Shown: piece by piece, positions 43,479 to 52,521 of the stretch
How the letters are laid out: every line of letters starts with the position of its first letter
Numbering within the stretch: the stretch's first letter is position 1
Source of the DNA: Romboutsia_E sp900604535
Lineage (GTDB): Bacteria; Bacillota; Clostridia; Peptostreptococcales; Peptostreptococcaceae
Length of the DNA: 64,000 nt
Direction: 5' to 3'
NCBI RefSeq assembly: GCF_900604535.1
Contig: NZ_UWOT01000006.1
Span: 131,968-195,967 of the forward strand
Position numbers and translations under genes: made by a program
The notes under the pieces: generated by a model
The model's input: only the letters and a program-made list of their open reading frames with translations
Databases searched by the model: none
Told to the model about the DNA's origin: nothing

Positions 43479-44636
43479 TTACTCACCCCCTTTCACAACT
43501 GCCGTATCTAATCTTCTTATTGCTATATCTCCACCTTCAATTGGAGGCAAATTAAGAGCTCCTCTCCATTCATTCGGTGTTAATGAACCTCTATCTACCA
43601 TTTGAACCAAATTTAATTTAGTAGACATACTAGCATATTGTAAATTAGACGCTTCGAATACAATTTTGTTACCAAATCCTCTTTCTCTTCTAGTAAATAT
43701 TTTTCTAGTAAATTCATTACTTAACTGCATAGCTAACGGTTCTATTTCAGCTTCAAAATATGAAATCCATTCATCTTCAGTATATTTACTTTGTACTATT
43801 TTTTCATTTGTATTAAAAAATGAATAAATACGTTGTACAGTTTTTTCAGTTTGAGTTGCATTAGGTACATAGTCTTTTGGATCTACTTGTTTAGCATCAA
43901 ACTTGGAATCTGTAGCAGCGGCTCCTCCACTATTCTCAATATTTAAGAATGTATCAGTAAACTTTTTAGTCTGCTCTTCCATATCTTCTGGTCTAAGAGT
44001 TTGATTAAATTTAAGTAACCAACGTATTATACCGCCATTTCTAACAGCTTTTACAATACCTTGGTCTGTTGTATTTACTATTTCCATCAATGAAGTAAGG
44101 GCTTTTGTTGGACTATCTCCAAATATGTCATTTTCATTGAAATCTTTTCTAATATGTATTATATCCTCATAAGGATAACTAACTATCTTGCCATTTTTCA
44201 TATTAAATCTTAGGTATAAAAAACCATCTTTATCATATAAGGCTTCTATACTATCAGCTATTATAGGATACAATTCCATAGGATAATTATTTTCATCTCT
44301 ATGTATATATATAAAGGCATTATTATTTAATTCTAGTTGATTTGTTATTTTTTCAAATAGCACTTGTCCTGTCATATACGGGTTAGGATCTTCTAGTAAA
44401 AATCTAATATACGGTTCTGGATTGACTGCAAATCCTTCTGCAGAATTCCTTATATGACTAGGAACTAGCTTACCTATAGCTTTAGCTTTCGGTCTTATGC
44501 AAGAACGCACTATATCAGATTGATATAATTTACCATTCCAAGCATAAAATCCATTTCCTTTATCTGTTATCATTTCATATCTAGTTAATGAAGGACTTTT
44601 ATTGAAAAACTTACTTAGTATCCCCATTTTTCTCAC
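43479..44636 (-). CDS. Phage portal protein (HK97 family)
   Basis: 385 residues. Motifs: YQSDIVRSCIRPKAKAIGKL, LLEDPNPYMTGQVLFEKITN and DIIHIRKDFNENDIFGDSP, characteristic of the HK97 gp3-type portal. A dodecameric channel for DNA packaging and exit. Ends 3 bp before the protease gene. Confidence 0.95.
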   Translation of the reverse strand: MRKMGILSKFFNKSPSLTRYEMITDKGNGFYAWNGKLYQSDIVRSCIRPKAKAIGKLVPSHIRNSAEGFAVNPEPYIRFLLEDPNPYMTGQVLFEKITNQLELNNNAFIYIHRDENNYPMELYPIIADSIEALYDKDGFLYLRFNMKNGKIVSYPYEDIIHIRKDFNENDIFGDSPTKALTSLMEIVNTTDQGIVKAVRNGGIIRWLLKFNQTLRPEDMEEQTKKFTDTFLNIENSGGAAATDSKFDAKQVDPKDYVPNATQTEKTVQRIYSFFNTNEKIVQSKYTEDEWISYFEAEIEPLAMQLSNEFTRKIFTRRERGFGNKIVFEASNLQYASMSTKLNLVQMVDRGSLTPNEWRGALNLPPIEGGDIAIRRLDTAVVKGGE

Positions 44637-44643
44637 CTCCTAT

Positions 44644-46329
44644 CTAAATTATAGCTAGATACTCCGACATCTTATCTTTTAATACAACATAACCTATAAT
44701 TAAACTGACAGCTCCATCTATACGTTTTCTACTATCAACACCTTTTATAGGTTGAATGTTCCCGTTTATATCAGTTTTTATCTCTGTATTAGATAAACAC
44801 CATTTATCTATAGGATTATTATTGTATATAACTCTATGAGCCATTAAATCCGCTCTTAGCTCTTTCATAGGAGATGATAAAGTAAGAACTCCTTGTCTAA
44901 CTTTAATCATTGCTTCTTTCCCAAATTCATTTTCATATGCCTGTAATAAACTATCATCAACATGCCAAGGATCATATCCTATCCAAGGAATATAAATATC
45001 ATATTCATCTCTAATTTCTTTAAACCACTCTAACATATGAAATTTATTAACCTTATTACCAGGACATACTCTTAATAATCCTTGCTTTTCCCATAACTTA
45101 TAAGGAACTCCGTCAGCTTCCTTATTATCTTCCAAATTATTAAGTTTTCCTTCTGGAATAAAGTACATTGACATTGCATAGATGTTTTCATCATTAGGTC
45201 TCATGCATAAAACTTTTGCACTTGCTAAGTCTGTAGTTTCTGCCAAGTCAAAACATCCTATTCCATACCTGAATCCCATATCTTTTATATTAAACTTAGT
45301 TTCATTATTAAGTTCATCCCATCTAAGCCATGCACTAGATGAGTTTTCCTTCATGTTAAAATCTTTAACCATAACTGTAGCCTTAAATGATGGATCATTT
45401 TTAGCCTTATTAACAAAATCTCTTAAATCTTGTATATTCTTTATTGTTCCTAATCCAGGATTAGCTTTTATCCAACGCTCCTCTTTATCCCATTCATCTT
45501 TATCATCTAACTCATAGATAAATGGTAAAAAAGTCTCATCAACTACTTTATCTGGATCATTGCTTGTATATCCATCTAAAACTTTACAAGCATAATCATA
45601 CTGAGCATCAAATATAGATTCTCTAACAAATCCATTTGTAGTTATACAAAATAATAAAGGTTGTCTCCTTGCAGTCATTGACTGTTTCATTAGGTCATAT
45701 AAATCTCTATTCTTAATAGCTGCCAACTCATCTATAGTTATCATGTGTCCATTAAGTCCATCAAGACCATTAGAATTAGATGCTAATGCTTTTATAAATG
45801 ATAAAGTTGGATTAAAGAATAAGTCAGATTTTCTTTTTCTTATATGCTTACTAAGTAAAGGAGACTGTTTCACCATGTTATGAATCTCCATGAAACACTT
45901 TTGAGCCTGTTCTAGTTTAGTAGCAACACAATAATTTTCTGCTGCTCCTTCTCCATCTCCTATAAGCATATAAAGATTTACTGCAGCAAGTTCTGTAGTC
46001 TTTCCATTCTTACGACCTTCTATAGTTAAGCTTTCTTTATATTTTCTAAGCCCTGTGTCCTTATGTACAAACCCAAATATCGCTTGAAATTTTGCCTTCT
46101 GAAATAATTCTAATTTTAAAGTTGTACCCATAGCTCCTTGAGCTTGTTTACAAAATGTTTCTATAAACTCAATAGGCTTAAGGCTCAATTCTAAATCAAA
46201 TATATAATCACCTTTAGGATTATATATATCATCAACTAATTTAGCATATACTTGCCTTATTCTTTGGCAAGCAACTATTTCACCAGATAGAATTTTTTGA
46301 TAGTATTCTTCTATATACGTACCTGTCAT
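44644..46329 (-). CDS. Terminase large subunit
   Basis: 561 residues. ATPase motifs: SLTIEGRKNGKTTELAAVNL (Walker A variant) and GHMITIDELAAI (Walker B). Nuclease domain: GCFDLAETTDLASAKVLCM, then GYDPWHVDDSLLQAYENEFG and SRKRIDGAVSLIIG. Terminase_1/HK97-P27 type motor, cutting and packaging DNA. It overlaps the small subunit gene by 4 bp. Confidence 0.97.
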   Translation of the reverse strand: MTGTYIEEYYQKILSGEIVACQRIRQVYAKLVDDIYNPKGDYIFDLELSLKPIEFIETFCKQAQGAMGTTLKLELFQKAKFQAIFGFVHKDTGLRKYKESLTIEGRKNGKTTELAAVNLYMLIGDGEGAAENYCVATKLEQAQKCFMEIHNMVKQSPLLSKHIRKRKSDLFFNPTLSFIKALASNSNGLDGLNGHMITIDELAAIKNRDLYDLMKQSMTARRQPLLFCITTNGFVRESIFDAQYDYACKVLDGYTSNDPDKVVDETFLPFIYELDDKDEWDKEERWIKANPGLGTIKNIQDLRDFVNKAKNDPSFKATVMVKDFNMKENSSSAWLRWDELNNETKFNIKDMGFRYGIGCFDLAETTDLASAKVLCMRPNDENIYAMSMYFIPEGKLNNLEDNKEADGVPYKLWEKQGLLRVCPGNKVNKFHMLEWFKEIRDEYDIYIPWIGYDPWHVDDSLLQAYENEFGKEAMIKVRQGVLTLSSPMKELRADLMAHRVIYNNNPIDKWCLSNTEIKTDINGNIQPIKGVDSRKRIDGAVSLIIGYVVLKDKMSEYLAII

Positions 46330-46712
46330 TTTTTAATCTTCCCTTTTGATAAAAAGGCTAATAGTTCATCTGCTTCTTCTTTTTTCTCTTCTTCTGGTAA
46401 AAGATCTATAAGCTGTTTCATTACTCTAGAATATCTTTGCATAAAGGTTGTATATATTTTAACTTGAGGTCTTTCTCTATCAAAACTTTGGGATCCCTGC
46501 TCAAATATTTCAGTTAAACCATTAGTTAATAAATCTTCTCGCATTTCTTCAAGTGATATTTTCATGAATGCTGCTTCTTGAATTAACCCTTCTAGGACCT
46601 TAACCTTTTCTTTTGGAAAATCTTTATATATTTTTTTAAGTCTATTTATTTCAGTTTTAATCTTTTTTTCTTTTTCTAATTTCTGTAATAATTGTTCATT
46701 TTTGATTTTCAT
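46326..46712 (-). CDS. Terminase small subunit (P27 family)
   Basis: 128 residues from ATG 46712 (GGGAGGGG just upstream; the in-frame ATG at 46742 has none). Helical, DNA-recognition protein: EAAFMKISLEEMREDLLTNG, TTFMQRYSRVMKQLIDLLPE. It recognises the packaging site and guides the large subunit. Confidence 0.85.
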   Translation of the reverse strand: MKIKNEQLLQKLEKEKKIKTEINRLKKIYKDFPKEKVKVLEGLIQEAAFMKISLEEMREDLLTNGLTEIFEQGSQSFDRERPQVKIYTTFMQRYSRVMKQLIDLLPEEEKKEEADELLAFLSKGKIKK

Positions 46713-46742
46713 TTTACCCCTCCCTAATTTTGAAAATTTCAT

Positions 46743-46798
46743 GTGGAGGAAAATATAGGTCCACTCCGACGGTCTCCTATGAGCCTTTATAAAAAAAA
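46743..46798. promoter_or_regulatory. Candidate cos region between HNH and terminase genes
   Basis: This 56-bp gap holds the locally GC-rich GGTCCACTCCGACGGTCTCC; C6 of the minus strand lies at 46803-46808. In HNH-terS-terL phages the cohesive end lies near the HNH gene. Placement is inference from context only. Confidence 0.35.
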
Positions 46799-47101
46799 TT
46801 ATAGGGGGGTCTCAATAGGAACCAATTCCCCATTCTCATTGAATGTATATTCATCTTTTGTTGCGTTTACTTTCCTATGTATCGCTACATGACAGTTTCT
46901 ACAAAGTAATACTAGATTATCTTCTCCTAATGTTATCTCTGGATTATCTATGTTCTTAGGACTTAACCATGTAACATGATGTACTTCTTCTCCAGGTTCT
47001 CCACATTTGTTACATAGCCCATGATACTTATTGAATATATATTCTCTGCATTGTTTCCATGCTTTACTTTTATAAAACTTTCTACTAAATTCTCGAGCCA
47101 T
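46799..47101 (-). CDS. Phage HNH endonuclease
   Basis: 100 residues from ATG 47101 (GAGGTGGAG upstream). Zinc pairs CNKCGEP and CRNC, and the HNH core EEVHHVTWLSPKNIDNPEIT with LVLLCRNCHVAIH. HNH proteins next to terminase genes support cos cleavage and packaging of specific DNA. Confidence 0.95.
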   Translation of the reverse strand: MAREFSRKFYKSKAWKQCREYIFNKYHGLCNKCGEPGEEVHHVTWLSPKNIDNPEITLGEDNLVLLCRNCHVAIHRKVNATKDEYTFNENGELVPIETPL

Positions 47102-47333
47102 ACTCCACCTCATTTAGTGTTTTAAAACTGTACTAAAAAAGCCTAATATTTATACGAATATTATTATTTGTAATCCAGTTATCGTCTGTGTTTGTACCTT
47201 TTGAATCAATGGTTTTCTTAGGGAATACCATATTCATTTTGTAATTTTTCTTCTTATATATATCTTCATTTTGTAACCTTGAATAAATAATCACCAAATT
47301 ATAAGACATTCAAATGTAAAAAATAAAAAAATA

Positions 47334-47939
47334 TCATCTAATTAGTCTTCTTAATGCTTGACTATATTGATGATACTTATCGTTATCTAATCCTAAATAT
47401 AATTTTGTTTCTTCTATAGAGCTATGTCCTAACATTTCCTTTACTGCTATAATGTCACATCCATTTTCCATATATACTGTGTATGCATATGTTTTTCTCA
47501 TGCTATGTGCCGTTATATCATCCATATCAAAATATTCTGCTGCTTCTTTTAATACTGCTGTTACTCTATCTACTTTAATATGACTTTTGCCTTTCCTAGA
47601 AGGAAACATGTATTCATAATCTTTTTTATTTTTTATATATCTTTTTAACTCTTTTTCAACTTCTGGTAATATTTCAGCTGAACGTGGCTTTCTATTTCTT
47701 TCTCTTATATTTTTGCTATTTTTCTTCTTACCTTCCATAATTTCGAATTTCCCACGTCTCAACGCTTCTTTTACATCTCTAACCTTTAATTCAACTAAAT
47801 CTCCAGCTCTATACCCTGTTGTTATTCCTAATATAAAAAGTATATAGTTTCTTTCACTTTTATACCTTAAATAATCCTGGATATCAAAAACCCTTTTTAT
47901 ATCTTTTATTGGTCTTGAAGGTCTTTTTACTTTTTTCAT
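47334..47939 (-). CDS. Short tyrosine recombinase/integrase
   Basis: 201 residues from ATG 47939. Catalytic residues of the tyrosine recombinase fold are present: Arg in TTGYRAGDLVELKVRDVK, HxxR in ITAHSMRKTYAYTVYME, His in EMLGHSSIEETKLYLGLDND with the Tyr nucleophile. The N-terminal arm-binding domain is missing, as in small late-region integrase-like proteins of clostridial phages. It could resolve multimers or help integrate. It overlaps the 3' end of the gene upstream by about 56 bp. Confidence 0.85.
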   Translation of the reverse strand: MKKVKRPSRPIKDIKRVFDIQDYLRYKSERNYILFILGITTGYRAGDLVELKVRDVKEALRRGKFEIMEGKKKNSKNIRERNRKPRSAEILPEVEKELKRYIKNKKDYEYMFPSRKGKSHIKVDRVTAVLKEAAEYFDMDDITAHSMRKTYAYTVYMENGCDIIAVKEMLGHSSIEETKLYLGLDNDKYHQYSQALRRLIR

Positions 47940-48075
47940 TTTTAAAGCATTTTGAACCTCCTTTCTTCTTATCAAAATTAGGTTTCTTTCTCATTTCTTT
48001 GTCAATCTCTCTTAAGTGTCTATCTTCTAATTCATGGATCATACTAATTTCGCTTGCATCTTTCCATACTTTCAT
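47884..48075 (-). CDS. Small phage protein of unknown function
   Basis: 63 residues from ATG 48075 (AAGGAG eight bases upstream): MKVWKDASEISMIHELEDRH, then a basic C-terminus rich in Lys. Its end overlaps the recombinase start in another frame. It could couple translation to the recombinase. Family unknown. Confidence 0.5.
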   Translation of the reverse strand: MKVWKDASEISMIHELEDRHLREIDKEMRKKPNFDKKKGGSKCFKNEKSKKTFKTNKRYKKGF

Positions 48076-48093
48076 AGAACTTCTCCTTAAACG

Positions 48094-48130
48094 GCAAAAT
48101 ACCATCCCTGGAGTTGAGATGGTATTTTTA
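48094..48130. terminator. Hairpin between late regulator and small genes
   Basis: ATACCATC (48099-48106) pairs with GATGGTAT (48118-48125); T5 on the plus strand and T4 on the minus. The ~180 bp on its upstream side hold no gene and probably the late promoter. Confidence 0.6.
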
Positions 48131-48307
48131 TTCACTTTGACTTTTTTAATTTTGCTAATTTTTGTCGATAATGTCTATAGCCTAATACGTTGTTGAAATA
48201 TTAATTTTTGTTCTAACTTTTATATCTTTCTACTCTACAATAGTAACACTGTTTTTATAACAAGTGCTTAACTACTTTTTAACATTTTCATAACACTTTC
48301 ATAACAT

Positions 48308-48766
48308 TTATGCAATTTCAATGCTCCCGTACTGATATTCTGCTATTTTTTTTATAGCAGAGTCATGCCATCTTTTAATTGTCATGTGTGAGTAGTGCAT
48401 ATCTTTTGCAATCTTTTCATAAGAATTACGCTTGCACTCAACAGATAAATATCGTCTATTTATTACTTCATATTCATTGTCATTTAATACATTTAAAGAT
48501 GCCTTATATTTATTTAATCTATAATTAATATAATCTAAATTACTTTCTAAAGTGTTAAGTCTGGTTTCATCTCTTGCTAATATATCATCTAATGTAACTA
48601 CATCACTCGATCTTGATGTTAGGCTAAATCCTGATGATTTATATGAGTTTAACTTTTCTTTTAGTACTTTTATTTCAAGTTCCCAAGATCTAACTTTACT
48701 TAAATCTTTTTTTAGTTTTTCAAGTTCCTTTTCTACTTTTTTTATATAAACTAATTCAATACTCAT
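48308..48766 (-). CDS. Late-gene transcription regulator (ArpU/RinA-like, sigma-70 region-4-like HTH)
   Basis: 152 residues. Long coiled coil near 1-105 (ELVYIKKVEKELEKLKKDLS), then a sigma region 4-like HTH: VINRRYLSVECKRNSYEKIA, KDMHYSHMTIKRWHDSAIKK. Phage regulators of this type turn on the packaging and structural genes. It is the last early gene before the late region. Confidence 0.8.
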   Translation of the reverse strand: MSIELVYIKKVEKELEKLKKDLSKVRSWELEIKVLKEKLNSYKSSGFSLTSRSSDVVTLDDILARDETRLNTLESNLDYINYRLNKYKASLNVLNDNEYEVINRRYLSVECKRNSYEKIAKDMHYSHMTIKRWHDSAIKKIAEYQYGSIEIA

Positions 48767-48770
48767 AAGA

Positions 48771-49406
48771 TCACCTTCTAGTCTTAAAATTATATTCTAT
48801 TATTTCATCTTCTTCATCATATCTATTTTTTTGCTTTCTCTGCTTTCTCTTGCTTTTTTGTTCTGCTCTCAACCTTTTTTCTTCTTCTAGTCTTTTTAGA
48901 TTTTCTTGCCTTTGTTCTTCCTTTTCTTTAGATAAGAAACAATATGGACAGTTCTTTTCCCTATCTGCTCGCGGCATTAAACAATCTTCAAATATATCAT
49001 ATAGGCTACAAGTAGCAAAGCTGTCGGTACAATCTTCACAAACTGCTTTCATTGCAAGTAATGCCACCTTTTTAAATTTACTTCTTCCTATTTTAACTAT
49101 TTCTAATTCTTTTTCATAAGTTCCCATAACTCTTTGTTTCATCCATTCATCTACAAATATTATAGGCTTCTCTGATGCTTTAATAGTTCTCTTGGAAAGT
49201 TTTTCTTGTTCTTTATTATCTAATCTATCCCTAACTCCTGTCAGAAACTTTTGAGCGTATGTAATTGAGGTTCTAAGATACTTTGCCTCATTCTTGGTCA
49301 TATTACTTCTACTTGTCCAGCTTTCAACGATCTTCTCACTTGTATCTGCTAAGTGATATACAAATAATATATCTAGCATTTCATTAGAATTTAAATATTT
49401 TTTCAT
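48771..49406 (-). CDS. Phage protein with DUF5651-like region, zinc cysteines and basic tail
   Basis: 211 residues. N-terminal helical half (LDILFVYHLADTSEKIVESW, LRTSITYAQKFLTGVRDRLD), cysteine pairs CEDC and CPYC near 120-155, and a strongly basic end (EEEKRLRAEQKSKRKQRKQK). Common upstream of late regulators in clostridial phages; function unknown. It ends 4 bp before the regulator gene. Confidence 0.7.
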   Translation of the reverse strand: MKKYLNSNEMLDILFVYHLADTSEKIVESWTSRSNMTKNEAKYLRTSITYAQKFLTGVRDRLDNKEQEKLSKRTIKASEKPIIFVDEWMKQRVMGTYEKELEIVKIGRSKFKKVALLAMKAVCEDCTDSFATCSLYDIFEDCLMPRADREKNCPYCFLSKEKEEQRQENLKRLEEEKRLRAEQKSKRKQRKQKNRYDEEDEIIEYNFKTRR

Positions 49407-49420
49407 GTGTTATTCCACCA

Positions 49421-49681
49421 TTAAATTATTTTTATTCTGCCTTCATATTTTTTATATACATGTTCCATTTCTTCCGTAAACTCTTTTTTAAGCTCTTCTT
49501 CCTCTAAAACGTTAAATTTATTAAATGTCTTCTTAAACTTATTTTCATATTTTGCTCTTAACCTAAGTAGTATCATATCTCCTTGAGCATGAATTTCTGA
49601 ATTTATAAAAATAAAATTATGTAAAACAGATAGATCCCTTATGCTATCTGAGTATACTTCTCCAATTTTAACTATTTCCAT
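49421..49681 (-). CDS. Phage hypothetical protein
   Basis: 86 residues (MEIVKIGEVYSDSIRDLSVL), acidic and helical at the C-terminus (ELKKEFTEEMEHVYKKYEGR). Recognised only as an early phage gene by context. Confidence 0.55.
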   Translation of the reverse strand: MEIVKIGEVYSDSIRDLSVLHNFIFINSEIHAQGDMILLRLRAKYENKFKKTFNKFNVLEEEELKKEFTEEMEHVYKKYEGRIKII

Positions 49682-49701
49682 ATTGTTTCACCTTATTAAA
49701 A

Positions 49702-49854
49702 TTATTGTTTTAATTGTTCGACTATTAATCTGTATCCATTAAATTCAAACATCTCTTGAATAGTTTCAGTCATGGCTTTGTAATCTTCTCCAAATACATC
49801 CATTAGGTCTGTTTTATTTTCTATTAATTTATCTATAACTTCTATTGGATTCAT
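49702..49854 (-). CDS. Small phage hypothetical protein
   Basis: 50 residues from ATG 49854 (MNPIEVIDKLIENKTDLMDV; EMFEFNGYRLIVEQLKQ). A longer TTG start at 49896 lacks a ribosome-binding site. Function unknown. Confidence 0.5.
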   Translation of the reverse strand: MNPIEVIDKLIENKTDLMDVFGEDYKAMTETIQEMFEFNGYRLIVEQLKQ

Positions 49855-49968
49855 ATAAAATCTACTTTTTTCGTTTAAATACCAGTCATGGTGCAAGGTG
49901 TAGTCTGCTGGTATTGGTTAGGTGCTACACTACCTAAAATATGTTTTTTATTTACTTAAACATCTCAA

Positions 49969-50106
49969 TTTATATCTCTTTGATTGAACTTTTAAGTCAT
50001 GTCTTTTATGAAAAAGCTTATAACTTTCAAACTTCATTCTTGTAGATATCACTTCATGTCTATTTCCGTCTTTATCTTTAATCGAACTTATCAGTCTATG
50101 AACCAT
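49969..50106 (-). CDS. Small basic phage protein, 45 residues
   Basis: Starts at ATG 50106 with the shared GGTGGTGGAGATT leader. MVHRLISSIKDKDGNRHEVI and a His/Lys-rich end. Missed by ORF cut-offs because of its length. Function unknown. Confidence 0.5.
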
Positions 50107-50128
50107 TAATCTCCACCACCTAATCTAA

Positions 50129-50317
50129 TTAAATATTATTCAGCCAATCCCCATGCTCTTTTTCTAACCACTTAATATAGCCATTTTGAGCATTAATTAC
50201 CGCTAAAGCTTCATCTAGCATTTGAGGACTAACATAATCATCATTTTCCATGTGTGCATATAATTTTTCTTTACATTTTTTTATATCATTTCTATAATCT
50301 AAAGGTCTTTTTTTCAT
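50129..50317 (-). CDS. Small phage hypothetical protein
   Basis: 62 residues from ATG 50317 (GAGGAG upstream): MKKRPLDYRNDIKKCKEKLY and YIKWLEKEHGDWLNNI, helical. The upstream in-frame ATG at 50344 lies in the previous gene end. Function unknown. Confidence 0.55.
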   Translation of the reverse strand: MKKRPLDYRNDIKKCKEKLYAHMENDDYVSPQMLDEALAVINAQNGYIKWLEKEHGDWLNNI

Positions 50318-50336
50318 CACTAAAAACTCCTCTTTT

Positions 50337-50768
50337 CTACGCATTTAAGTATTCTGCAACATCTTCTAATGTTCTAAAATACTTTCCTCCATTTTTTCTC
50401 ACCATCTTACCCACTTGCTCCAAAGACTTTAATTGTCCTTTGTTAAAGTATATATGTGTTGATGTTCCAATTGCTGTCGTATAATTCAATGCTGGGTTTA
50501 CATCTTCTTTTAAGACACAAAATACTGTTCTTTCTGGCCTTTTATTACTATCATCAACTACTTCTGCTATGCTATATACTCCTGTCATTCTAGGGGTTAT
50601 TACATATAAGCAATAATCACATGTTTCTCTTTGTCTTATTTCTTCTTTCATGCGCTCCTCTGTCCAATCATCTACAACTGGATTAAAATAATCTATCTCT
50701 AATAACTCTATTAATTCTTCTCTCCAAGTACTTCCATTACAAGTTCCACCTAAAAATACTTTTTTCAT
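50337..50768 (-). CDS. Nucleoside 2-deoxyribosyltransferase-like protein
   Basis: 143 residues: MKKVFLGGTCNGSTWREELI, FNPVVDDWTEERMKEEIRQR, CDYCLYVITPRMTGVYSIAE. This is the Nuc_deoxyrib_tr_2 fold with the nucleotide-binding N-terminus and a possible catalytic Glu in SIAEVVDDS. Phage members may act on nucleotide-like metabolites, including NAD-derived signals, but this is not shown. Followed by overlapping small gene. Confidence 0.75.
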   Translation of the reverse strand: MKKVFLGGTCNGSTWREELIELLEIDYFNPVVDDWTEERMKEEIRQRETCDYCLYVITPRMTGVYSIAEVVDDSNKRPERTVFCVLKEDVNPALNYTTAIGTSTHIYFNKGQLKSLEQVGKMVRKNGGKYFRTLEDVAEYLNA

Positions 50769-50789
50769 AATCTCCTCCTCTTAAAATAA

Positions 50790-50921
50790 TTATTCATATT
50801 TAATATAGTATGCTATTTTTTCAGAAATACATAGATAGCAATCTTTGCCTATGCAATCTAGGTTTTTGCCATTACATTTTATAATATCATATATAAATCT
50901 TATTATTTCTTGTTTATTCAT
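50790..50921 (-). CDS. Small cysteine-containing phage protein, 43 residues
   Basis: ATG 50921 with AGAGGAGAAG upstream. MNKQEIIRFIYDIIKCNGKN, then CIGKDCYLCIS: four cysteines arranged C-x6-C-x4-C-x2-C, maybe metal-binding. Too short for most gene callers. Function unknown. Confidence 0.5.
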   Translation of the reverse strand: MNKQEIIRFIYDIIKCNGKNLDCIGKDCYLCISEKIAYYIKYE

Positions 50922-50946
50922 AACTTCTCCTCTTAAACCCTATCTT

Positions 50947-51339
50947 TCAACCTAATAACTCTGGATTTTCAAATTTATTTCCTATAACCTCATATTCATT
51001 TTCAAGAAGATTGGCAAAGGGTATTTGAGTTCCTTTGGTCATACCCTCTATTCCCCACATTCCGTACTTAATTCTTACTTCTCTGATTATTGTTCCTACG
51101 ATACTATGTGAATATTTAATAATATCACCTTCACATATTTCTTTCCCGTTCTTATCTTTAAGACCTGTGTATTGACCTATTGAATCTTCTTCAACCAAAT
51201 AGTCTCCATATGGACTTAATAAATGAACTGAACTCGTTCCATCTGTATAATTGATTTTTGATACTCCATACCCATTAGTAATCCATTGAGAACCTATTAG
51301 TTTTTCTTTTGAATATCCTCTAAACTTTATTTCTCTCAT
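50947..51339 (-). CDS. YopX family protein (copy 1)
   Basis: 130 residues from ATG 51339 with the shared GGTGGTGGAGATT leader. MREIKFRGYSKEKLIGSQWI and YTGLKDKNGKEICEGDIIKY are the YopX signature; ends VIGNKFENPELLG. YopX proteins are very common phage accessory proteins of unknown role. A paralogue is at 51700. Confidence 0.9.
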   Translation of the reverse strand: MREIKFRGYSKEKLIGSQWITNGYGVSKINYTDGTSSVHLLSPYGDYLVEEDSIGQYTGLKDKNGKEICEGDIIKYSHSIVGTIIREVRIKYGMWGIEGMTKGTQIPFANLLENEYEVIGNKFENPELLG

Positions 51340-51351
51340 AATCTCCACCAC

Positions 51352-51435
51352 CTATTTTCTAACATTAATCTGATTCATTTTAACTCTAGCAACTTTTCCT
51401 GGTCCTTTATTATCATATGAGAATAGAGTTATAAT
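51352..51435 (-). CDS. Possible 27-codon ORF with ATT start
   Basis: The open frame IITLFSYDNKGPGKVARVKM then NQINVRK looks protein-like but no ATG/GTG/TTG exists; a TAG precedes it two codons upstream. AAGGG lies six bases before ATT 51435. May be a remnant of a phage gene or an unusual start. Confidence 0.25.
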   Translation of the reverse strand: MITLFSYDNKGPGKVARVKMNQINVRK

Positions 51436-51472
51436 ACTCTACCCTTATAAACTAAAATTATTGTTTTGTTTG

Positions 51473-51685
51473 CTACTCTTCTGTAGCTTCTAAATATTCT
51501 TCTTCTGATATTTCAATTATTTCAACATCATTTGAATACTTAGTCACATAGAATTTATTTTTTGCTATTTCAACCGGGTTATCGTATTTATCATTAACAG
51601 CTATATGCATATAACCCTCTGAACCTTCTCCACCGAATAATTCATCATTTAATACTTTGAAATAATACTTATACCTCTTACCCAT
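51473..51685 (-). CDS. Small acidic phage protein
   Basis: 70 residues (MGKRYKYYFKVLNDELFGGE; VEIIEISEEEYLEATEE), with a good AGGGAGG site. Function unknown. Confidence 0.55.
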   Translation of the reverse strand: MGKRYKYYFKVLNDELFGGEGSEGYMHIAVNDKYDNPVEIAKNKFYVTKYSNDVEIIEISEEEYLEATEE

Positions 51686-51699
51686 AGAAAGCCTCCCTT

Positions 51700-52110
51700 T
51701 TAACCTAATAACTCCGAATTCTCATATATATTTCCTATTACCTTTATATCATCAAAAGAGCATTCCTCTAAGAAATGTACGTTACCATTTTCAAATTTAA
51801 GTTTTCGAATCTTAAATGAACCCTTATTATAAAGAACTTCAAATTTACCATAAGTCCCGTAATCTAAAATATCACCTTCATAAATCTCTTTTCCGTTCTT
51901 ATCTTTTAATCCTGTATATTGCATTAATACTAAATCTTCATCTTCAGTTGGTAAAAACAATCCCATTTGTATATTCGTTGATTCTGGAACTTTTACTTTT
52001 AACTTTTCATTGCATATATCTACCATTTCCGCTGTAGCTATTTGTAACATATCATAATCAAACATGATATTAAACGACTTGCTATACGCTCTAAATTTAA
52101 TTTTTCTCAT
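51700..52110 (-). CDS. YopX family protein (copy 2)
   Basis: 136 residues: MRKIKFRAYSKSFNIMFDYD, MQYTGLKDKNGKEIYEGDIL and the ending VIGNIYENSELLG. Paralogue of 50947-51339, diverged in the middle. Likely a duplicated module. Confidence 0.9.
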   Translation of the reverse strand: MRKIKFRAYSKSFNIMFDYDMLQIATAEMVDICNEKLKVKVPESTNIQMGLFLPTEDEDLVLMQYTGLKDKNGKEIYEGDILDYGTYGKFEVLYNKGSFKIRKLKFENGNVHFLEECSFDDIKVIGNIYENSELLG

Positions 52111-52119
52111 AGTACCCTC

Positions 52120-52443
52120 CTATAGTATATCTGTTAGAACATCTTCAATTTCATCTAAAATATCTTCAACTTCATATCCATCATCTTCTAGAATCGTCTC
52201 TATTAAAAATGTGTTATTAAGTCTTTTATATATCATTTTTGCTATGTTTTTGTGGTCATATCCTTTAACTTTTATATCATCTATTTTGACTATTTTCCCG
52301 CTTCCTGCACCATTTACTAGATGTAAAAATCCTGTACTATCTAAGAATCCCTTATCACCTTTTTTAACAGTTTTGACCTTATCACTAACTATCGTATTTA
52401 TTTTAAAATCATTTTTTACTATTATCTCTTGTCCTATTTTCAT
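52120..52443 (-). CDS. Phage hypothetical protein with SH3/KOW-like N-terminus
   Basis: 107 residues from ATG 52443 with the shared leader. MKIGQEIIVKNDFKINTIVS resembles small beta-barrel openings; the C-terminus is acidic (DDGYEVEDILDEIEDVLTDI). Function unknown. Confidence 0.6.
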   Translation of the reverse strand: MKIGQEIIVKNDFKINTIVSDKVKTVKKGDKGFLDSTGFLHLVNGAGSGKIVKIDDIKVKGYDHKNIAKMIYKRLNNTFLIETILEDDGYEVEDILDEIEDVLTDIL

Positions 52444-52521
52444 AATCTCCACCACCTAAATACTTTTTTTGCACTGGATCATATTGTTAGCTTCAACAGT
52501 ATGATCCTTATATATTTTTAT

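Noticed and set aside
47334..47939. Classical prophage integrase responsible for insertion at the repeat
   Set aside because: It lacks the arm-binding domain, lies in the late region far from the element ends, and the bounding repeat is too long for a normal att core; a role is possible but not supported.
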